From positions 1 through 64,000 of the forward strand of contig NZ_JAKREW010000029.1 of the NCBI RefSeq assembly GCF_022347545.1: a stretch of 64,000 nt of DNA, in the 5' to 3' direction. The stretch's first letter is position 1. The number at the start of each line of letters is the position of its first letter. Made by a program: the position numbers and the translations under genes. Positions 60,012 through 64,000 of the stretch are shown in pieces. The stretch comes from Terribium retamae. GTDB taxonomy: Bacteria > Pseudomonadota > Alphaproteobacteria > Rhizobiales > Rhizobiaceae. The notes beneath the pieces are model-generated. The model was not told the origin of the DNA, ran no database searches, and saw only the letters and a list, made by a program, of their open reading frames with translations.

Positions 60012-60024
60012 AATCAACTTGATT
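60012..60024. promoter_or_regulatory. ROK-type operator candidate 3
   Basis: AATCAA-C-TTGATT, a 13-base palindrome located 49 bases before the ROK start (leftward) and 79 bases before the binding-protein start (rightward). Same core as the two sites near 54.8-54.95 kb. Confidence 0.65.
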
Positions 60025-60102
60025 TAATTAATTCTGCATGGTCTAGTTTGCACGGCTGTAGAGGCCGCAAAGGCTGCATGGCCAACCAATCGGGAGGAAT
60101 CA

Positions 60103-61350
60103 ATGAACAGCTTCTTCAAGGGTGCGGCCTGCGGGCTTGCGCTGCTGATCCATCAGTCACTTCCGGCTTTCGCCGAAGACGTGACGCTGAACGCCATTTT
60201 CATGAAGCAGGCCGCCTATAGCGAGGACGATACCAAGGCGATGGCCAAGGCGTTCGAGGAGGCCAATCCGGGTCTCAAGGTCAATCTGGAATTCGTGCCG
60301 TACGAAGCGTTGCACGACAAGATCGTGGCGGCTCAGGGCGCCGGCTCTTCCGGATATGACGTCGTCCTGTTCGATGTGATCTGGCCGCCGGAATTCGCAA
60401 CCAAAGGTTTCCTGCAGGATGTTACCGCCCGTGTTCCGAAAGGCGACAGGGACAAGGTGTTCGACGGCGCTTGGACCACGGTGGACTATGACGGCAAGAT
60501 CTGGGGCATGCCCTGGATTCTTGACACCAAGTATCTGTTCTACAACGAGGACATGCTGAAGCAGGCGGGTATTTCCGCTCCGCCCAAAACCTTCGAGGAA
60601 CTGGCCGAGCAGGCCAAGATCATCAAGGACAAGGGCATCGCCAAATATCCGATCGTATGGAGCTGGAGCCAGGCAGAGGCACTGATCTGCGACTACACGT
60701 CGATGGTCGGCGGCGCCAAGGGCTCCTTCATCCAGGACGGCAAGCTCTCCTTCGACACGGGCGGTTCGGTCGAAGCCGTCAACTACATGAAAAAGACGCT
60801 CGACGATGGCGTCACCAATCCGAACTCGCGCGAATATCTGGAAGAAGACGTACGCAAGGTGTTCTCGGCAGGCGAGGCGGCCTTCGCGATGAACTGGACC
60901 TACATGTTCAATATGGCCAACGACCCGAAGGAGAGCAAAGTCGCCGGCAAGGTCGGCATCGTTCCGGCGCCCGGCTTCAAGGGCAAGGCGGAAGCCTCGG
61001 CCATCAACGGTTCGATGGGGTTGGGCATCTCCGCCGGCTCCAAGCATCCCGATGAGGCATGGAAGTTCATCACCTTCATGACCTCGCAGGAGACGCAGAA
61101 CAAATACGCCAAGCTCAGCCTGCCGATCTGGAAATCATCCTATGAGGATCCGGCGGTGACAAAAGGGCAGGAGAAGCTGATCGACGCCGCCAAGATTTCG
61201 CTCGGCGTGATGTTCGCACGACCGATGACGCCATCCTATCCGGAACTGTCGTCGATCCTGCAGAAGAATATCCAGCAGGTGTTGCTGGGCCAGGCTTCGA
61301 CGGACGACGCCATGAGGGCGGCGACCAAGGCTGCTGGGCGGCTGCGTTAA
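60103..61350 (+). CDS. sugar ABC transporter substrate-binding protein
   Basis: A 415-residue family 1 extracellular binding protein (maltose / oligosaccharide type) with a signal peptide (CGLALLIHQSLPAFA). Mature motifs include DDTKAMAKAFEEANPGLKVN, WGMPWILDTKYLFYNEDMLK and EEDVRKVFSAGEAAFAMNWT. A GGGAGGAAT site precedes the ATG. The neighbouring GH20 enzyme and SIS protein suggest chitooligosaccharides or another amino-sugar as ligand. The ROK-type operator lies upstream. No ATPase gene for this transporter is seen before the window ends. Confidence 0.93.
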   Translation: MNSFFKGAACGLALLIHQSLPAFAEDVTLNAIFMKQAAYSEDDTKAMAKAFEEANPGLKVNLEFVPYEALHDKIVAAQGAGSSGYDVVLFDVIWPPEFATKGFLQDVTARVPKGDRDKVFDGAWTTVDYDGKIWGMPWILDTKYLFYNEDMLKQAGISAPPKTFEELAEQAKIIKDKGIAKYPIVWSWSQAEALICDYTSMVGGAKGSFIQDGKLSFDTGGSVEAVNYMKKTLDDGVTNPNSREYLEEDVRKVFSAGEAAFAMNWTYMFNMANDPKESKVAGKVGIVPAPGFKGKAEASAINGSMGLGISAGSKHPDEAWKFITFMTSQETQNKYAKLSLPIWKSSYEDPAVTKGQEKLIDAAKISLGVMFARPMTPSYPELSSILQKNIQQVLLGQASTDDAMRAATKAAGRLR

Positions 61351-61382
61351 TCCCGTCTGCCAGGAAGAGAGCTAAAGCCGTC

Positions 61383-62270
61383 ATGGCCCCAGCCCAACAG
61401 GACCGTACGGCTTGGCTGCTGCTGACACCCATGATTTCGATCATGGTGCTGGTCACGGCCTTTCCTCTGCTCAACACCTTGTGGCTGGCGTTCACCGACG
61501 CCGGCCTGACCGGCCAAGGCTATGTGTGGCAGTGGATCGGGTTGGAGAATTTTGCTTATATTCTCGACGACAGCGACTTTCGTGCCGCCGTCGGTCGCAC
61601 TGCCTATTTCACCGTGATCTCGGTTTCGGCCGAAGTGGTGCTCGGCGTCCTGGTCGCGCTGCTGCTCAACCAGGAATTCAAGGGCCGGACACTGGTACGA
61701 GCGCTGCTCATCCTGCCCTGGGCGCTACCGACCATCGTCAATGCAGTGATGTGGCGCCTCATCTACAATCCCGAATATGGCAGTTTGAACGCGCTGCTCA
61801 CGCAGATAGGCCTGCTTGACGCTTACCGCTCCTGGCTGGGCGATCCTGCGACGGCGATGAACATGGTCATCCTCGCTGATATCTGGAAGAACTATCCGCT
61901 GATCGCACTGATCGCGCTGGCGGGCCTGCAGACTGTACCGAAGGATCTCTATGAAGCCGCGATCATGGATGGCGCGAATGCCTGGACGCGGTTCTGGAAG
62001 ATCACGCTGCCCGGCATCATGGGCGCGCTTAGCGTCGCCATGGTGTTGCGCGCCATCGAAGCCTTCAAGGTCTTCGACATCTTCTATGTGATGACGCGTG
62101 GCGGTCCGGCCGATTCGACCAAGACGGTGTCCTTCTTCGTCTATCAGGAATCCTTCACCTATCTGCGCGCCGGCAGCGGGGCAGCCTATGCGCTGACGGT
62201 GACTGCAATGAGCGCGCTGATGATCGCAATCTATGTCGTCTTGCTGGTGCGACGGGAGAAGCGCTCATGA
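61383..62270 (+). CDS. sugar ABC transporter permease (MalF-like)
   Basis: A 295-residue permease with six membrane spans. It starts with a short cytoplasmic tail and WLLLTPMISIMVLVTAFPLL; the EAA loop is AAIMDGANAWTRFWKITLPG, the ATPase contact. It follows the binding-protein gene by 32 bases, and its stop overlaps the next start (ATGA). Confidence 0.93.
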   Translation: MAPAQQDRTAWLLLTPMISIMVLVTAFPLLNTLWLAFTDAGLTGQGYVWQWIGLENFAYILDDSDFRAAVGRTAYFTVISVSAEVVLGVLVALLLNQEFKGRTLVRALLILPWALPTIVNAVMWRLIYNPEYGSLNALLTQIGLLDAYRSWLGDPATAMNMVILADIWKNYPLIALIALAGLQTVPKDLYEAAIMDGANAWTRFWKITLPGIMGALSVAMVLRAIEAFKVFDIFYVMTRGGPADSTKTVSFFVYQESFTYLRAGSGAAYALTVTAMSALMIAIYVVLLVRREKRS

Positions 62271-63109
62271 GACGCAGCCTGACCGCCACCATCCTGGTTT
62301 ATGCCGCCGTAGCGGTGTTCGCGATGTCCGTCCTGGCGCCGGTTGCCTGGCTGTTCGTCATGAGCATCTCCACTGCCAACGACCTCACCACCATTCCGCT
62401 GCGCTGGATTCCGGAGCAACCGGATTTCTCGCGCTATGCGCGATTGTTTTCGCTGGAGGAGGGGTCGGCAGGCCTCGCCTTCCTTTCGGCGCTGCGCAAT
62501 TCGGTCATCGTGGCGGTCAGTGCCACGGCGATCGCGCTTGCAGCCGGTATTCCTGCCGCCTACTCCTTCTCGCGCTTTTCAGGCCGCATGCCGCTGCTTT
62601 ATGCGGTGATCGTCACCTACATGATGCCGCCTGTCGCACTGATCCTGCCGCTCTACAAGGTGTTTTCCGCTCTTGGCCTGCTCAACAATGTCACCTCGCT
62701 GATCATAGTCTACTGCACGATCCTGCTACCTTTCGTGACCTGGCTGATGAAATCGGGTTTCCACAGCGTGCCGGTGGAGATCGAACAGGCGGCGTCGATC
62801 GATGGCGCAAACCTGTTCCAGATTATGACCCGCATCACATTGCCGGTGGCAGCGGCCTCGACCGGCGCGGCCGCGCTGTTTGCGCTGCTGCTCGCATGGG
62901 ACGAATTCTTCTACGCGCTGCTCTACACCAGCGATACACGCGCCAAGACCCTACCGGTCGCGATAGCCGACTTCGCCGCCGGGCGCGCAACCGACTATGG
63001 GCTGATCTCGGCAGTTGGACTGCTGGCGGCGCTACCGCCGGTCTTGATCGGCTTCTTCCTGCAGAAATCGCTGCTTTCCGGCCTTTCGGCCGGCGGCGTG
63101 AAAGGCTGA
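62267..63109 (+). CDS. sugar ABC transporter permease (MalG-like)
   Basis: A 280-residue permease with six spans, the MalG/LacG-type partner. The EAA loop is AASIDGANLFQIMTRITLPV; the first span is ATILVYAAVAVFAMSVLAPV. ATGA overlap with the previous gene and only 5 bases before the SIS gene, so the whole set is one operon. Confidence 0.93.
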   Translation: MRRSLTATILVYAAVAVFAMSVLAPVAWLFVMSISTANDLTTIPLRWIPEQPDFSRYARLFSLEEGSAGLAFLSALRNSVIVAVSATAIALAAGIPAAYSFSRFSGRMPLLYAVIVTYMMPPVALILPLYKVFSALGLLNNVTSLIIVYCTILLPFVTWLMKSGFHSVPVEIEQAASIDGANLFQIMTRITLPVAAASTGAAALFALLLAWDEFFYALLYTSDTRAKTLPVAIADFAAGRATDYGLISAVGLLAALPPVLIGFFLQKSLLSGLSAGGVKG

Positions 63110-63114
63110 CCACG

Positions 63115-64000
63115 ATGATCGGGGATATGAAAGGCAAGGGACTCGCATTGCTGCAGGCCGAGATGGGGCGGCAGGGCACTGATGCGATCGCCTCGCTGGC
63201 CTCGAACGGAGCAATAGCGGCCGAACTGGCTGCCAGCATCGCGCGCACGGGTGAGCTTGTTCTGGTCGGTATGGGAGCATCTCACCACGCCAACCGCATG
63301 GCCGAAACCGCCTGGCGGCGGCTCGGCGTCGATTGCCGCGCTGAAACGGCCGGCGATATGTTGCTCCAGGGCTTGCCGGTGCAGCCGCATACAATCGTGC
63401 TGGTTTCGCAATCTGGTGAATCCGGGGAAATCCTGCAGTTGCTGGATCTTCTGTCACGCCGTGCCGACTCGTTCGGCATGACACTGGCACCGCAGGGCAC
63501 GCTCGGACGGACCTTGCCATGCCTCGTCGGTGCCGGCGGACAGGAGGTGGCCTTCGCGGCAACACGGAGCCTTACAGTCACGCTTGCCCTGCATGCAGCG
63601 GTTCTGGCCGCAGCGGGGGGCGAGATCGACGGCTTTGCGGCTGCTCTTGCCACGTCGCCTCACCCTTTCTTAGACGAGGCCCTCGATGCGCTGGCAGACA
63701 AGAGTTCGGTCATCATCGCCGGGCGAGGCGAATTGCGGGGCCTCGCCGAAGCCAACGGTCTGATGCTGATGGAATTGGCTCGCATTCCGGCATTCGGCTT
63801 CGAATTCGGCCAGTTCCGCCATGGCCCACTGGAGGCACTGACGCCGGATCTTGGCGTGCTTCTGCTGCGAGGGCCGGGTCCGCTCGGCGCCGGTACGGCG
63901 ACGCTTGCCAAAGCGGCGCTCAGCGCAGGGGCCGTGCCGGTGATCTTCGATTGCAGCGGTCAAACGCCGATCGAAGGGGCCGTGACCGTCGCATTCTCCC
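63115..64000 (+). CDS. SIS-domain sugar-phosphate isomerase/deaminase (3' end outside window)
   Basis: The frame is open from ATG 63115 to the end of the window (about 295 residues visible). It carries two SIS domains like the isomerase half of GlmS but lacks the glutaminase domain. The first has GMGASHHANRMAETAWRRLG and VSQSGESGEILQLL; the second has IAGRGELRGLAEANGLMLME and FRHGPLEAL. Proteins of this shape act as amino-sugar phosphate deaminases or isomerases (AgaS or NagB-II type). The start is 5 bases after the permease stop. With the GH20, ROK and ABC genes it completes an amino-sugar catabolic module. Confidence 0.85.
   Translation, partial: MIGDMKGKGLALLQAEMGRQGTDAIASLASNGAIAAELAASIARTGELVLVGMGASHHANRMAETAWRRLGVDCRAETAGDMLLQGLPVQPHTIVLVSQSGESGEILQLLDLLSRRADSFGMTLAPQGTLGRTLPCLVGAGGQEVAFAATRSLTVTLALHAAVLAAAGGEIDGFAAALATSPHPFLDEALDALADKSSVIIAGRGELRGLAEANGLMLMELARIPAFGFEFGQFRHGPLEALTPDLGVLLLRGPGPLGAGTATLAKAALSAGAVPVIFDCSGQTPIEGAVTVAFS

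Overview
The window reads as chromosome of an alphaproteobacterium of the order Hyphomicrobiales, most like Mesorhizobium or a close relative. The reasons are the pcaQ / pcaDCHGB gene order, a CtrA-type box in front of minCDE, several DUF982 proteins (a family typical of rhizobia), and dispersed intergenic palindromes of rhizobial type. No rRNA, tRNA, CRISPR array, intact insertion sequence or phage module was seen. Genes are dense, GC-rich and mostly intact, so this looks like metabolic and accessory chromosome rather than a mobile island.

Layout. 1-6130: a type I secretion locus, with the end of a Gly-rich protein, a 714-residue repeat protein that is the likely substrate, an ABC exporter with an unusual N-terminal extension, and an HlyD adaptor. 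6366-14041: mixed accessory genes, namely a HAD dehalogenase, an AraC regulator, an excisionase-type HTH protein with a HEAT-repeat protein, a tetR-SDR pair divergent from a rifampin ADP-ribosyltransferase (arr), and a DadA-like oxidase. 14389-16330: minCDE. 16459-25945: small stress-type and signalling genes (esterase, CsbD, KaiB with a PAS histidine kinase, Crp/Fnr regulator, DUF982 proteins), a PQQ glucose-type dehydrogenase and a cation efflux protein. 26064-33758: a peptide-type ABC transporter split around a flavin monooxygenase and a tandem DUF427 protein. 33755-35179: very small proteins, including a lipoprotein and two membrane or Pro-rich peptides.

35327-46316 is catabolic: a GlcG-like protein with its two-component pair, an AraC regulator divergent from an M20 amidohydrolase, then the protocatechuate branch of the beta-ketoadipate pathway. 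pobA makes protocatechuate from 4-hydroxybenzoate, pcaHG opens the ring, pcaB, pcaC and pcaD carry it to 3-oxoadipate, and pcaQ is the divergent activator. 46878-53785 is a pentitol module: AraC regulator, sugar ABC transporter, a ribitol-dehydrogenase-like SDR and a ribulokinase-like FGGY kinase. 53954-54742 is a SapC protein.

54798-64000 looks like an amino-sugar (chitooligosaccharide) module: a GNAT protein, GH20 hexosaminidase, ROK repressor, binding-protein ABC transporter and a SIS-domain isomerase or deaminase cut by the window end. The palindrome ATCAA-N-TTGAT occurs twice in front of the GNAT/GH20 genes and once between the ROK gene and the transporter, which suggests one ROK-controlled regulon.

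Most interesting points: the repeat substrate of the type I system, the shared ROK-type operators, nested dyads over the divergent tetR/arr promoters, a repeated CGTAG dyad in front of the GlcG-like gene, and a KaiB-histidine kinase pair with no KaiC in view. All product names come from reading motifs by eye; no database search was run.
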